This document shows, in pieces, positions 36,701-46,929 of a stretch of 64,000 nucleotides of DNA (position 1 is the first letter of the stretch; every line of letters begins with the position of its first letter). The DNA comes from Berberis thunbergii (taxonomy: Eukaryota; Streptophyta; Magnoliopsida; Ranunculales; Berberidaceae). The notes below the pieces were generated by a model. That model did no database searches. It was not told the DNA's origin and saw nothing but the letters and a program-made list of their open reading frames with translations. Position numbers and translations under genes: made by a program. The stretch lies in NCBI GenBank assembly GCA_003290165.1, contig QNQO01008326.1, positions 404,001 through 468,000 of the forward strand, read 5' to 3'.

Positions 36701-38302
36701 TTGTTGAGAGAAGAGTTTTTACTGGTAATCCACTCTTCTCTGACGATGATATAATGGCTGCTTGACTGCAGTAGTTACAAGTTCATATATGCTAATGCTA
36801 GATATTCCATTACTATAGAGCTGACTTAATTTTGCTTCTTTTGTTGCCATTGAATAATCAGTAACCGGTGCAAGAGCTGATGAAGAGGTGAGATTTCTCC
36901 CTATTTTGAAATTTTTATAGCCCTTCATGGTGTCTATGTTTTTTGTGTTTCTTGTGTAAATTCAACTTTGTGCCACTGTACAGACTATTGACCGATTAAT
37001 AGAGACTGGAGATAGTGAGCAAATATTCCAGAAAGCAATTCAAGAACAAGGACGTGGCCAGGTTTTGTCCACTTCTCCTCCATTCAGCTCCCTTTCAGCT
37101 TATTGACATCTATAGAAAACGTTTAATAGCGTGTCATTAAAATGATTCCCAAGTTGGTTTGTTATTATTATTTTCACGAAAATTTTGTGTGTATCATATG
37201 CAATTACAGTCCTTTTGTGGCTGAACCAAGATTCTCAAGTTCCTGGCTGTAAAGTTTTTTTAGTGACAATGTTTTCCTTCGTATGTGTTATATGAGAGAA
37301 ATTCATGGAAATAGTGGATCAAGGCTGGATGTCAAATGTGTTTTCTTCTGGTCTCTGTTGATTACTGAAATAGTTTGTATCTGCAGATACTGGATACCCT
37401 GGCTGAGATTCAGGAGCGTCATGATGCAGTTAGAGAATTAGAGAGGAAACTTCTTGAGTTGCAGCAGGTATTTAATGTTTACTTGCATCACTGTGTAAAA
37501 CTTGGATTGACTTCGTCATTCTTACTAATCAGGCTCTGGTCTTCTATTCTCAATGAACAAATGTTGTCTGATGCGCCTCACGAAATTCCCTTAAAAACTT
37601 GGTGTAGATTTGGTACTTGTTTGATATACATAATTTTTCCATGTTAGCACCGTTTTCTCATTTTTGTGACTCATTTCTGACATTGGCCCAATCAGTGTGA
37701 GAAACATGTAACATTGGATTGTTAAGTTAATGCTGAAAATAACAAAAAGTTGGGAGAAATCAAGCCTTCCCTTCCTAATGTAAAAAACAATGCTTATTCC
37801 TATTGGGCCAAGATCAAGAAATATCTCGAAGTTGGTCATCAGCTTTTTTTTTTTCTTTACACTTGCTAATGTAATTGGGCAAAACACAAATTTTCAAGAA
37901 AATGTTGGCAGTTTCGGTGGCTTCTTAGATCTTAGTAACAAGTGGATTCTTAGATCTCATCCGTACCATATGCAGGTATTCATGGACATGGCAGTTTTGG
38001 TGGAAGCACAGGGTGACATGTTGGATAATATTGAATCACAGGTATTGAGATCTGTCTTCTATGATTGTATCACAGTATAATAAAATTACTGATCTCTGTC
38101 ATCTAATTTTGTATTCCATTTTACTTTTAAGGTATCAAGCGCGGTTGACCATGTGGCATCCGGAAATACTGCACTTCAGAAAGCGAAGAAACTACAAAGG
38201 AACTCAAGGAAATGGATGTGCATCGCCATCATCATCCTGCTCATCATCGTGCTCATTATTGTTGTCTCTGTGATCAAGCCATGGAGTAAGAAGGGTGCAT
38301 AG
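24771..38302 (+). CDS. SYP132: Qa-SNARE syntaxin of plants, SYP132-like
   Basis: Thirteen exons with GT/AG borders splice to a 305-aa protein: 24771-24788, 25206-25310, 25445-25501, 29674-29722, 35477-35565, 35645-35718, 36535-36577, 36664-36724, 36862-36887, 36984-37061, 37387-37467, 37976-38041 and 38132-38302. The product starts [20 protein letters not shown]. It has the N-terminal helical (Habc) region with [13 protein letters not shown] and [20 protein letters not shown], and then the t-SNARE motif, which includes [17 protein letters not shown] and [20 protein letters not shown]. Gln239 is the zero-layer residue. A C-terminal membrane anchor spans about residues 278-297, followed by KPWSKKGA. 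The length equals that of Arabidopsis SYP132 (about 304 aa). The family drives vesicle fusion at the plasma membrane. All exon joins keep frame and no lesion is seen, so the gene looks functional. Introns 3 (4.2 kb) and 4 (5.8 kb) are filled with transposon debris. Confidence 0.95.
25502..26690. other. Syntaxin intron 3, 5' portion
   Basis: It is non-coding for the syntaxin. A 72-codon open stretch at 26188-26406 (+) reads [19 protein letters not shown] and continues [20 protein letters not shown]. It has the composition of a real protein segment, but I do not recognise the family. It may be a captured exon or a degraded element. Confidence 0.4.
26694..28480. mobile_element. Putative non-autonomous LTR element in syntaxin intron 3
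   Basis: Two diverged direct repeats of about 300 bp lie at 26694-27015 and 28177-28480. They share GAATCGAAATAACAATG, AACCAATTATTCTTT-like and GGCAAACTAATT blocks. The outer ends TGTGAT and ATCACA are inverted as in LTR termini. The ~1.16-kb interior is rich in TCGATCGACTG-like motifs and encodes nothing recognised. No primer-binding site or exact target duplication was found (ATGAA versus ATGCC), so the element class is tentative. Confidence 0.5.
28490..28800 (-). pseudogene. LINE remnant: reverse-transcriptase zinc-binding (zf-RVT) segment
   Basis: The minus strand reads [20 protein letters not shown] and then [15 protein letters not shown]. It has the CX2C...HX4C spacing of the zf-RVT domain found near the C-terminus of plant non-LTR retrotransposon polyproteins. 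No RT catalytic part is adjacent. Confidence 0.65.
28776..29140. repeat. Tandem duplication (~185 bp) in syntaxin intron 3
   Basis: AGGGCTGGAGCCATATCTTY and TTCCAGTTTTCTGCT recur, as does the end CATGTCCTTGTCTGGTCCAA. The two units are about 28776-28963 and 28964-29135, with small indels. Confidence 0.8.
29723..30970. other. Syntaxin intron 4, 5' portion
   Basis: No supported gene is seen. A short duplicated segment (TGAAGACATGARTRYATGCA, followed by AATGAAAGAAT-like sequence) occurs at about 29990 and 30080. A C-run lies at 30530-30543. Confidence 0.4.
30990..31582 (-). pseudogene. LINE RNase H (RVT_3) domain remnant
   Basis: The segment from 31582 reads [20 protein letters not shown], then [14 protein letters not shown] and LEAGL-like and [13 protein letters not shown] stretches. 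This is the plant-type RNase H fold with its usual D..N and TDS motifs. A frameshift near 31200 leads into the tail [16 protein letters not shown]. Confidence 0.8.
31816..32130 (-). pseudogene. LINE zf-RVT domain remnant
   Basis: The sequence includes [19 protein letters not shown], then [20 protein letters not shown] with CX2C...HX4C spacing. This matches the zinc-binding region between RT and RNase H of plant LINEs. Confidence 0.82.
32190..32897 (-). pseudogene. LINE reverse transcriptase C-terminal remnant
   Basis: Two frames, 32927-32724 and 32507-32190, carry [20 protein letters not shown] and [20 protein letters not shown]. Both are conserved downstream of the catalytic RT part in plant LINEs. 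The first frame's apparent start lies in the adjoining solo LTR. Confidence 0.8.
32898..33254 (-). mobile_element. Solo LTR nested in the LINE
   Basis: This 357-bp sequence has inverted ends TGATAGG and CCTATCA. It is flanked by a perfect 5-bp duplication GATAT (32893-32897 and 33255-33259). On minus it contains a TATAAATAAG box and a downstream AATAAATAGT polyadenylation-like signal, as LTRs do. An internal duplication of TAACAAACATAGCAACTTG occurs near 33128-33172. No internal retrotransposon sequence remains, so it is a solo LTR from unequal recombination. Confidence 0.85.
33520..33800 (-). pseudogene. LINE reverse transcriptase core remnant
   Basis: The minus strand reads [17 protein letters not shown], [20 protein letters not shown] and NGSPKGY, then a region corresponding to the usual GLRQGDPLSP block. 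Several stops and shifts are present. It is separated from the RT C-terminal part by the solo LTR and about 260 bp. Confidence 0.75.
33928..35290. mobile_element. Putative hAT-type element in syntaxin intron 4
   Basis: The inverted ends GACGGAGCTAC (from 33930) and a TGGCTCCGTCATTG end (to 35290) flank about 1.36 kb. The near-duplicate 8-mers GACATCAC (33920-33927) and GATATCAT (35291-35298) fit a diverged 8-bp target duplication. Short frames at 34104-34446 on both strands are unrecognised. The interior is otherwise AT-rich. No transposase was recognised. Confidence 0.5.
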
Positions 38303-39368
38303 TCGGAATGCAGTTTGTAGTGTAAAATAATAGCTCTGTCAGTTTCTTCAGAAGTCAACAATATTCATTTTTTCTGGTCCTTGTTTTCTGAACTAAGGTT
38401 CTGGTTGCCTTTCATATACTTTTGTTATATGGATGTCTTCCACCTACCTTATTCGAGGTCGTATATGTTATTTGTAACAAATCAGAATACAGTTTCTGCT
38501 TTTATTTTGATTCTTTGAGGGCATATGCTGTTGTGATGTCATTGTTGTTTTATGTCGCACTGTGTACCTTTGCAAAATGTTATATGTAATATATTAATTA
38601 GTTGAAATAACTAAGTTATTTTTCTTTTAGGAGCATCAAATTTTATTCAAGTCTCAATCTGTGATTTGATTATTATTGTCTGGATCCCAATTATTTTATA
38701 ATCCACTTGAAGCATTATATTTGGTCTGTGAATTAAAAGGTCGAAGGCATTATTTTGCATTTCCCATCATTTGCCATCTGTGTTAATTTTTGAAGTTTAC
38801 AGTGTGTGATTCATTACAGATATTTAGTGCGGGTGCATGGGGCGTGAACAAAGGTACTATGTGTGGTCACTTCGCTATATATCCCCTTTGGATTGGCAAA
38901 TTAGCTTAGGACGGAAGATGGATCTTATCATCCCATTTTGGATCATATTGTGGATTGGCAAATTTAGAAATCTGACCACTGGTACCTGTTAATCAGGTAA
39001 TTAACAAATTTTCGATTTCATAACAATGGATGCTCTTACTCATTTACTGCATATTAACAGAACTAGGAACAAATGGTTTATCCAGTCTCTATCATCCACG
39101 AGACTTTACCAAACCAACAGATGAATGCTAAAAGCAAAAACAATTTTGGAAGAGATCAACTGAAGCTGTGAAAGTGTCCCAATCCATAGATGAATCTTCC
39201 AAAAATGATAATTGATTGAATGCAACACTGGCACCTACACCAGTGATTTGCTGAAACTTTATGATTCAAACACAGTGACCGCCTCCATCAGTTAACCATA
39301 GTGATTTAATTTACAAAACACATTTCGTGTTAAAAGGAAAGAATTTGGTTCAATGAATTTGGTCTAAT
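38303..39368 (+). other. Syntaxin 3' UTR and downstream spacer
   Basis: About the first 300 bp after the stop are T-rich and plausibly 3' UTR. The rest has no gene. Confidence 0.4.
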
Positions 39369-39377
39369 ATTGTGATT

Positions 39378-39554
39378 GAGGAATTCTAAATGTCGAGGGA
39401 AAGGGCGAGGAAAGACACGTGGCGGGGTGGGGACCGTCCACCCCGCTCGAGATGCTTGCCGTCGTTTTTGGTGCGCGCATCTCGAGCGGGGTGGACGGTC
39501 CCCACCCCGCCACGTGTCTTTCCTCGCCCTTTCCCTCGACATTTAGAATTTCTC
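39378..39554. mobile_element. Foldback Mutator-like MITE, copy 1
   Basis: A near-perfect 177-bp palindrome starts GAGGAATTCTAAATGTCGAG and ends with its complement. A perfect 9-bp duplication ATTGTGATT flanks it (39369-39377 and 39555-39563). The arms are GC-rich (GGGGTGGGGACCGTCCACCC) around a ~30-bp loop. Nine-bp duplications plus long terminal inverted repeats point to the Mutator superfamily. Open frames on both strands merely mirror the palindrome. Confidence 0.88.
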
Positions 39555-39704
39555 ATTGTGATTAGAATGATTCTTGGATCCTAATATGCTTTAGCATGAT
39601 TCTTTGATCTTGATTAGCATGCAATTATGTTAGCTTACTCTTCTATAAATTCATATATTGCTTAGCAAATGAATCAACAACTTCCACACAAATTTATCTT
39701 ATTA

Positions 39705-40236
39705 TGTTGGAATATTAAACCCACTTCAATTATCCATGGGCCTAAAATTGCCCATGTACTTATCCACGGTAGTACCGTGTGAATTTATAGTGTAGTTGTA
39801 CGATTGGTACCCACTAATATAGTTATAATCCCACGACTCCGCTCTCGCTTCCGCTGGATATATGATTGGATTCACCTTCTCTACAAGTTCGAGCTTTTAG
39901 ATAGTTGTCAATTTATCATAGTATCAGAGCATTGGTCCTCGGAGGTCGTGGGTTCGAGTCTCGTCCAGTGCAATTGCTGCGAGAATTTTCAGTATTTTCC
40001 TCGCGCTTGCGCTGAGGGGGAGTGTGGGAATATTAAACTCACTCCAATTATATATGGGCCTAAAAATGCCCATGTACTTATCCACGGTAGTACTGTGTGA
40101 ATTTACAGTGTAATTGTACAATTGGTATCCACCGATATAGTTATAATCCCACGACTCCGCTCACGTTTCCGCTTGATATATGATTGGATTCACCTTCTCT
40201 ACAAGTTTGAACTTTTAGAGAGTTGGCAATTTATCA
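39705..40236 (+). mobile_element. TRIM element, second family
   Basis: Direct repeats at 39705-39918 and 40023-40236 (214 bp each) start TGTTGGAATATTAAAC or TGTGGGAATATTAAAC and end ATTTATCA. The ~104-bp interior opens with TAGTATCAGAGC (39919-39930), a diverged initiator-tRNA-Met primer-binding site. It closes with a polypurine GAGGGGGAG before the 3' LTR. No 5-bp target duplication is evident. It is unrelated in sequence to the TRIM in psaA. Confidence 0.88.
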
Positions 40237-40444
40237 CTTCGACAGTTCGTTTTGGTTAGTTTCCATCTCTAATTCTTCTCTTTCAGTCGTCTTAATTTTT
40301 CTTTACGAGTCTCTTTAGTTTCGATCCATAAACAACTCTTTCTCATTCATGGAGTATTGAGTATACTAATCAATGCCATTATTACTTGCTAATTCTTTAC
40401 AACTTAACGAACAGATGATTAGACCAAAGACGGGAAAAAAGTTG

Positions 40445-42765
40445 TTATTCTATACACGAAGAAACATTTCTGTTCAGTGGATCAGGAATAATTGACCCAG
40501 TAATAGAAAATCTTGTGGAGCTTCTTCGTAGCCACAACTCGTACATTACCATGTAAAAAGCATCATAATTAACTGGGAAACTATTCCACTGGAAATGTCT
40601 ACGTACCTTTAATACGTTCTTTTGTAGAGCTATATACTCTTCGGAGCTTACTCCATGCAGGATTTTCTTCAGCAATGGGATATCTAAAGTAGCAACAACA
40701 ATAGAGAAGCTCTTCCAGTTAAGTATATCTGCAAAAGGTAGATCATAGTAGTTGGCAATAATGACAGGGACACAACCATAATATATGGAGTCTCCTATAC
40801 GCGCCGTGTTCACTTCAAAACCTTTTACATGAAGGCAGAACTTGCTCCCTAGAAGAGCATCGGAGTAGGGAGTTGAGAGTCGACCATAATGGACATATAT
40901 CTCGCTGTCATTTCTCCATTCTTCAAGGAGCTTTATACGCACTGGTGAGTTAATTGCTCCAGCAAAGAATGCTAACTTTTTCCTGAAAGAGTTGAAGAGA
41001 AGTGTTTAAGAGTTTGGAGTATGAGCTAAGTTGTTCCAAACCCATATTATTTGACAGAATTCTCCTCTAGATAATAGCAAATGATAACAATTCAAAAAAT
41101 TCAAGGATCTTAACACTTCCAATACCACACACGCTGAATCTCAAGTTTTCAAATGTGATGAAAGTATATGAAGTATGAATCTTAAGTTACCGTTTTGATA
41201 AAGGAACATTTGGAGGATCTCCTTTTCTTGGCCAAATTTGAGGCAGAGATGCATCTTTATGAGTGATATACCCTGAAAGGAAATAGCTCGAGGAGCAGAC
41301 AACTTGAATTGCATTAAACTTCACTTCTTCAGCCTTCTTCATGGCTGACCTTCCAATGGAATGACAAGCAACATAAAAATGGTCTGTCCCACCGGTGTGG
41401 TTCCAGTAAGGATAATTCCGACTTATATTAAAGATGTATGCTTTAATAAAATCTGGGATACCCGCAACACCGACTCTTGGGTCATGCCGTAGCCTTGCAA
41501 TAGAAAAGGGTAAGAAGAAGAGATCTGCCTCTAAAGGATCCTTTGTAATGAAATGGCTCTGCATAAGAACCTTCTTAAAGTAACTTTCGCTAGCATAATT
41601 CCCCCCTGGTTCGAAGTCCACCGGTAAGAATGCATTTGCGTAAGGATCATCTTTCCTGTGAGGATAAACATATATCTTCAAGCTCCTATTCATCTCTTCA
41701 TAGTCTTCCAGAAAGATATCTTTGTCATGGAACACATCCTCATTCACGTACTTGCCTGAACCATAACAACAACCAACAATTTGCAATGTACATGTCAAGA
41801 TTCCAGGTTATACACAGACATGAACTCATCTTTCATTTCACCAACGAGTTCAATTAAATTCAAGCAGTTGGTAGTGACTAAGCCGACCTGTCTTGGATGA
41901 CCACAGATGTTCATTTTTTATTTTTTTATTTTTTTTTATTTTCTTTTTCATCAGGAAATATTTCAATCGAGGTAGACTACCCCAATCTATGGTTGTAATG
42001 CAATCAGAAGGTACAACAAACACTACTTGTAAATTAGAAAATATTTACATAACATACAATTCCAACCGAAGGTTTAAATCTTTTCATCCTTCTAATTAGT
42101 ACTTGTCTTCACAATGGTCATTTGCATAAAAAGCTCATTTACAACAAAATACCTATAACCAATTGGTAATATATTCACCATAACATACAATTCCAATTGA
42201 AAATATATCCCTTAAGGGAGTGTTGTCAATATTTCATCCATTTAATGCATAATATTTTATATTCAAAATGAAAATTTCCACAGAAAAAATTCATATACAA
42301 AACACTAAGTTCAAGACTTCATTTATCCCCAAAATTCCCAACATATTAAATCGGTAAACAACAACCATAATTGAAAACACTCAAAACCCACTTACCATTT
42401 GAGCTAATTGGTCTCCTAAAACTCCTCCATGACGACTGATGACTCACATCTCCTTGACTTCCATTATTCAACAAAGGCAAGGTTTTTACAGGCTTGAAGG
42501 ATTCAGCAGGAGCAGAAGAGTTATAAAGAGGAGATTGGATTATGGGGTGGGTTAAAATCGAGTGATTTGAATATCCAATTGCGGGTTTAACAGATAGATG
42601 TGATTGGTGGTGAGTGGAGAAGAGCTTTGAAGTTGAGGAGATGTAGAAGAGAATGAAAACAGAGGTGATGAGGGCCAAAGTTGTGGAGATGAAGAAGTAG
42701 GTTTTGAATGAGTTGGAGAGACGTTGGTGGGTCAAGTAGTTTAAGAGAATCGAAGGTCGAACCAT
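40445..42765 (-). CDS. GT47-family glycosyltransferase (exostosin domain)
   Basis: Three exons (42765-42396, 41755-41191, 40982-40445) with GT/AG borders and consistent phase give 490 aa. The short N-terminus is followed by a hydrophobic anchor at about residues 22-44 (FFISTTLALITSVFILFYI), as in type II Golgi proteins, and then a variable stem. The exostosin domain begins near MNRSLKIYVYPHRKDDPYAN. It includes FITKDPLEADLFFLPFSIAR, YPYWNHTGGTDHFYVACHSI, LLGSKFCLHVKGFEVNTARI and GCVPVIIANYYDLPFADIL. This fits plant GT47 enzymes that add sugars to cell-wall polysaccharides (the At5g03795/At5g25310-like group). The exact donor and acceptor cannot be told. All three exons are open and intact. 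Confidence 0.92.
41756..42395 (-). other. Intron 1 of the GT47 gene
   Basis: This is a spliceosomal intron, GTAAGT...TTCAG on minus. It contains a T-rich run at 41914-41944 and no element that I could define. Confidence 0.8.
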
Positions 42766-43056
42766 GGAGAGGGAGTAGATTTGATTGATTGATCTCTGAA
42801 ATTATGTACAGAGAACTGAAGGAAAAACAGAGAGATGTGTTTTGAGTTTGATTTTAACGACAAATGGAGACGATTGTAACGACAGTGAATAAGGTTGACT
42901 TGCTGTCCTGATGTTGCGTCATCTTAGGAAGTTGAAATCCATCGGCTACACCATAGAAATGTTCAACAACCATTTATCCCCACAAGTTACCCTCACCCAC
43001 ACGGCCACACCATTCATTTAATATTTTCATTCCCACACATTGCATGTTTTCTCCCA

Positions 43057-43235
43057 CGAGAAATTCTAAATGGCGAGGAAACGGGCGAGGGAAGGGAGGT
43101 GACCGTCCACCCCGCTCGGGATGCGCGCACTAAAAATGACGGCACACATTCTGAGCGGGGTGGACGGTCTCCACCCCGCCACCTCCCTTCCCTCGCCCAT
43201 TTCCTTGCCCGTTTCCTCGCTGTGTAGAACAACTC
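43057..43235. mobile_element. Foldback Mutator-like MITE, copy 2
   Basis: This ~179-bp palindrome starts CGAGAAATTCTAAATGGCGA and is related to copies 1 and 3. A perfect 9-bp duplication TTTCTCCCA flanks it (43048-43056 and 43236-43244). The arms include GACCGTCCACCCCGCTC. Confidence 0.87.
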
Positions 43236-43599
43236 TTTCTCCCACACCAATCTTCTGTTCCATATAGTAAAAAGAAAAACTTTAATCTTTTCTCCTGCCA
43301 AATTCAAATGATCCAAAGCTCCCTGTCCCCTCCCAATTTTTTCTATTCTTCGATCAAAAGCTCCATCTTCTTCTATTGAAAGCTCCCCCTCCCTTTTCCT
43401 TCTCAATTAAACCACCACTCTCTCCCCCAATCTCTCACATTCCACTTCCATTCGACTCACCCAAAAGGGTTCATCAATCGAGCGACAACAGTAAGAAATA
43501 GAGACGAGGTTGCGATGGTGGCCATCACAACGACCGCACCGCCGGCCTCCCCTCTACTCCTATCTTTCCAAAACATCCTAGCACTCAATCAAAACATAA

Positions 43600-44135
43600 A
43601 AGTATGTTACTGTCTTGACTTTCGACCAACACTAGATTGAGAACGATTCTCGAGCTCATCAACACACGAAAAATGTAGTACTCTGAGTTATCTAATGAAT
43701 ACAATTTGAATCACTTGAAAATGTTTTGAAATGAGCAAGTTATGGTCATTTTAATAAAGTCACTCAAATCTATCCGCTAAAGAAAATATGATATTGTCTC
43801 TGACTTTCGACCAACTGTGACGCTCGATTGAGACCGATTCTCAAGCTCATCAAACATGAAAAATGTAGTACTTTGTCTAATGAACACAGTTTGAATCACT
43901 TGAAAATGTTTTGAAATGAACAAGTTATGGTCATTTTACTGCGGTCACTCAAAACTGTCTAGCAATGACCAAGTCGCAAAGGCTCACGCGAATGTTAGTC
44001 TCTCACTCGCATGATTCGCTACGAATATAAGTTTCTCACTTGCATGACCTACTAGATAACTCAAAGTACTACTTGTTTTGTGTTTTGATGAGCTTTAGAA
44101 TTAGTCTCAATCAAGCGTCAAAGTTGGTCGAAAGT
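43600..44135. repeat. Direct and inverted duplication block
   Basis: Two direct copies (about 43605-43790 and 43795-43970) share GACTTTCGACCAAC, CTCAAGCTCATCAA-like, AAAAATGTAGTACT and CAAGTTATGGTCATTTTA. A reversed partial copy at 44040-44135 carries GTTGGTCGAAAGTC. Confidence 0.8.
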
Positions 44136-45161
44136 CAGGAACAATACCCCATTTTCTTACTGGACAGATTTGAGTGATTGCGTGACTGTGAGTTTTCCAC
44201 TTGTCGACGCAATAGCCTCGATGAGTGGGGAACTCACTATCGCACAGGCCGCCGCGAAGGCGAGGAAAAAAACAGAAAATGAGAATGAAAGGGGCGAAGA
44301 CTGAAAAAGAGAGTGTGGGAGAAAAAGAGAATGGAACTAATGAGTGGGAGAAGAAGAGATGTGGGAGAACTGGGAGAGGGGAAAGAGAATGAGAAGAAGA
44401 TGGAGAGGGGAAGGAGAAGAAGAAGATGGAAAATGGGTGATGGTGGCTGTTGTGGCTCCATCTCCTTTCTTTCTCGCCGTTGCCGGTCGTCCCACACAGG
44501 CCCTCGCAATCGATCACACCCTTCCATATTGTTGTTGTTGTTCTTGAGAAGAGAGGGTGTGAGAGGAAGAGGATGAATAATGGTTTTGAATTGTGTGGCA
44601 GAGCAGGTAAAAAAATTGGATGGATGATGTAAGTGAGGGTAACTTGTGGTGCCAAATAATTGTTGCCTTTTAAGAATGCTATGTGAAACATTTTGGTAAT
44701 ACGTAAAAGAAAATTAAAATGTATTTTGAATTAGAAAAAGAAACTTATAATGTTAACAGACAAAAATACAATCTTCTTAATCAACAAATCTAATAAGTCG
44801 GTACAAAATCAATGCATACTCATCCTCTGTGAGAACATCTCCATGGAGTAGAAATTTTTTTTTTTGACTTCTTCGCTTATGGAGAAAAATGTATTTATTT
44901 TTATCCCACATGTGTACACAACTTGGAGAAAATCCATTCCTTCCGCTTTGAATGTCTTCATGCATTCAGAGTGGAGGTTGATAAGGTGATTCCCAGCTTC
45001 AACGGTATAATTTAGAAAGTGAAATTAAGTAATGAGTCGCAGAAAGAGTATCAACCCCATGGAAGTTAGATTGACGTTAGGGTAAACTTTAACAACGAAA
45101 ATAGTTTATCATATACCTATCATCGGTAAAAGTGCAAAAAAAACTCTAGCATGTTATTCAA

Positions 45162-45351
45162 GGGAAATTCTAAATGTCGAGGGAAAGAGCGAGGAAACCA
45201 GCGAGGTAAACGAGGTGGCGGGGGGTGAACCGTTCACCCCCTCGAGATGTTTTCCGCGCGCGCATCTCAAGGGGGGTGAACGGTTCACCCCCCGCCACCT
45301 TGTTTACCTCGCTGGTTTCCTCGCCCTTTCCCTCGACACATAGAAAAGCTC
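45162..45351. mobile_element. Foldback Mutator-like MITE, copy 3
   Basis: This 190-bp palindrome starts GGGAAATTCTAAATGTCGAG. A perfect 9-bp duplication GTTATTCAA flanks it (45153-45161 and 45352-45360). The arms contain GAACCGTTCACCCC in place of the GACCGTCCACCCC of copies 1 and 2, so it is a subfamily variant. Confidence 0.88.
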
Positions 45352-45479
45352 GTTATTCAATTGGGGTCAACATACTTGTCAAAATAAGGAATTGGGTTGA
45401 GATTGAGGCGAGATGACACGTAACCCATTAGCATTAGAGCATATCCAGTATGCTGACAGAGAAATGAGTGAGGTAATTA

Positions 45480-46550
45480 ATATTTTCATTTAAATAATAG
45501 ACTTAATTATCCCACCCTTAGTTGAGGACCACCCACAATAGGTGTTTGGGTTGGGTGTCAATTGGTATGATGTTCAAAAGTTGGTTTTTATTGATTTGTT
45601 GAAAACCTCAAATTTATTTTTGGAAAGATTAAAAAATTGAACGTCGTTTTAAATGACACCCGGCTTAGGCTTCAAAAGGAATGACGCCCATTCCTTAGCT
45701 TACACAGGATATTCTATTCCCCACTTCGCAATTTAGCCCATCCGTAATTAGCAAGCTCTTCCGGGTGAATATGGCTGGGATATCTTTATCCCAACAAAGA
45801 TATCCCACCCGTATTCATCCTAATATGGATGCTCTTAGAGGTGACACGGTATGATATGATACGATATGACCCATTGCCACCTCCTCATATATGGAGGCTG
45901 GATGGAATGAACCCCCGTCCCAAGATCCATTTAAGTTTGGTTTGGATACAAGTTGAGCCCAAAGTCTTTTCAGTACGCCATTGTGGACTGAAAACACTCG
46001 AGCCCACCCAGAGAAAAAACTAGCCAACCACTCTCTATGAAAGAAAGAAGACCATGAAAAAAATATATTATTTTCATTTAAATAATAAACTTATCCAACC
46101 TTTAGTCGAAAACCACCCACAATAGGCGTTTGGGTTGAAAAATTAATTTTTTTTGGAAAAATACAAAGTTGAGTGATGTTCTAAATGAGACCATAAGGAA
46201 TGACACCCAGTCCTTAGCTTGCTTGGATATTCTATTCCTCACTTTGCGATTTAGACCATCCATAATTAGCTTGCTCTTCTGGGTGAATACGAGTGAAATA
46301 TCTTTATCCAATCAAAGATATCTCACCATATTCGGCCCACTATGGATGCTCTTAGAGGTGATACGATAAGATATGATACGACCGATTGCCACATCTCAAT
46401 CGAAAATATTAGGAAACCAGGTTTTGGCAATCTCCATTTAAGTTTGGTTTGGGTACATGTTTAGCACAAAGTCTTTTCAGTACGCCATTGTGGACTGAAA
46501 AACTCAAGCCCACGCACAGAGAAAATGAATCCACCACTCCCCAAGAAATA
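45480..46550. repeat. Diverged tandem duplication (~510-590 bp units)
   Basis: The blocks TTTTCATTTAAATAATAGAC, CCACCCACAATAGG, GTGAATAC and TGTCTTTTCAGTACGCCATT-like sequence recur in order. The two units are about 45483-46020 and 46071-46545, with indels. GTACGCCATTGTGGACTGAA is present in both. No protein is encoded. Confidence 0.75.
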
Positions 46551-46929
46551 AGGAATATCCTTTTATAGCGAACACATCGTCCTCTAGGCTCTTCTTTCTT
46601 CTTAAGGGGGTGTATTCAATTAAAGATTTTAATGGATTTTAAAACTCTTGGATTTTAAAGAATTTTCAAATGTTTTTAATGGATTTTATGAAATTCACAT
46701 GGTTTTTTTAATGGATTTTAAAGGATTGAATTTTGATGAATTTTAAAGGATTCTTACGGATTATGAATTTTTTTATTAGTCTTAAGAAGCCATGAAAGAA
46801 CACCGCCTACTAAAATCATTGCTTGGGACATGCTTTGCTAAAATTAGTTCCTCACCAAATTCATCCAATTTTCAATAGATTTCTACGACCTTTGGATGAG
46901 ATACATCTCTAGAGAGAAAAACATAGACG

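Larger units (their letters stand above)
42965..44667. mobile_element. Putative ~1.7-kb TIR element
   Basis: The sequence AACAACCATTTATCCC, continuing CACAAGTTACCCTCAC (42965-42996), recurs inverted at 44633-44667, including GTGAGGGTAACTTGTGG. The interior carries a ~190-bp direct duplication (ACTTTCGACCAAC... and GAAAATGTTTTGAAATGA at about 43617 and 43807), plus a reversed partial copy at about 44045-44135. It also carries the second Mutator-like MITE. No transposase or target duplication was established. A long minus frame at 44107-44691 is low-complexity. Confidence 0.45.

Noticed and set aside
39330..39584. Matching ORFs on both strands with identical peptides
   Set aside because: They mirror each other because the DNA is a palindromic MITE. 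There is no coding function.
44107..44691. 194-aa minus-strand ORF
   Set aside because: It is Ser/Phe/Pro-rich low complexity opposite a GA-rich tract, with similarly long frames on the other strand. No family was recognised.
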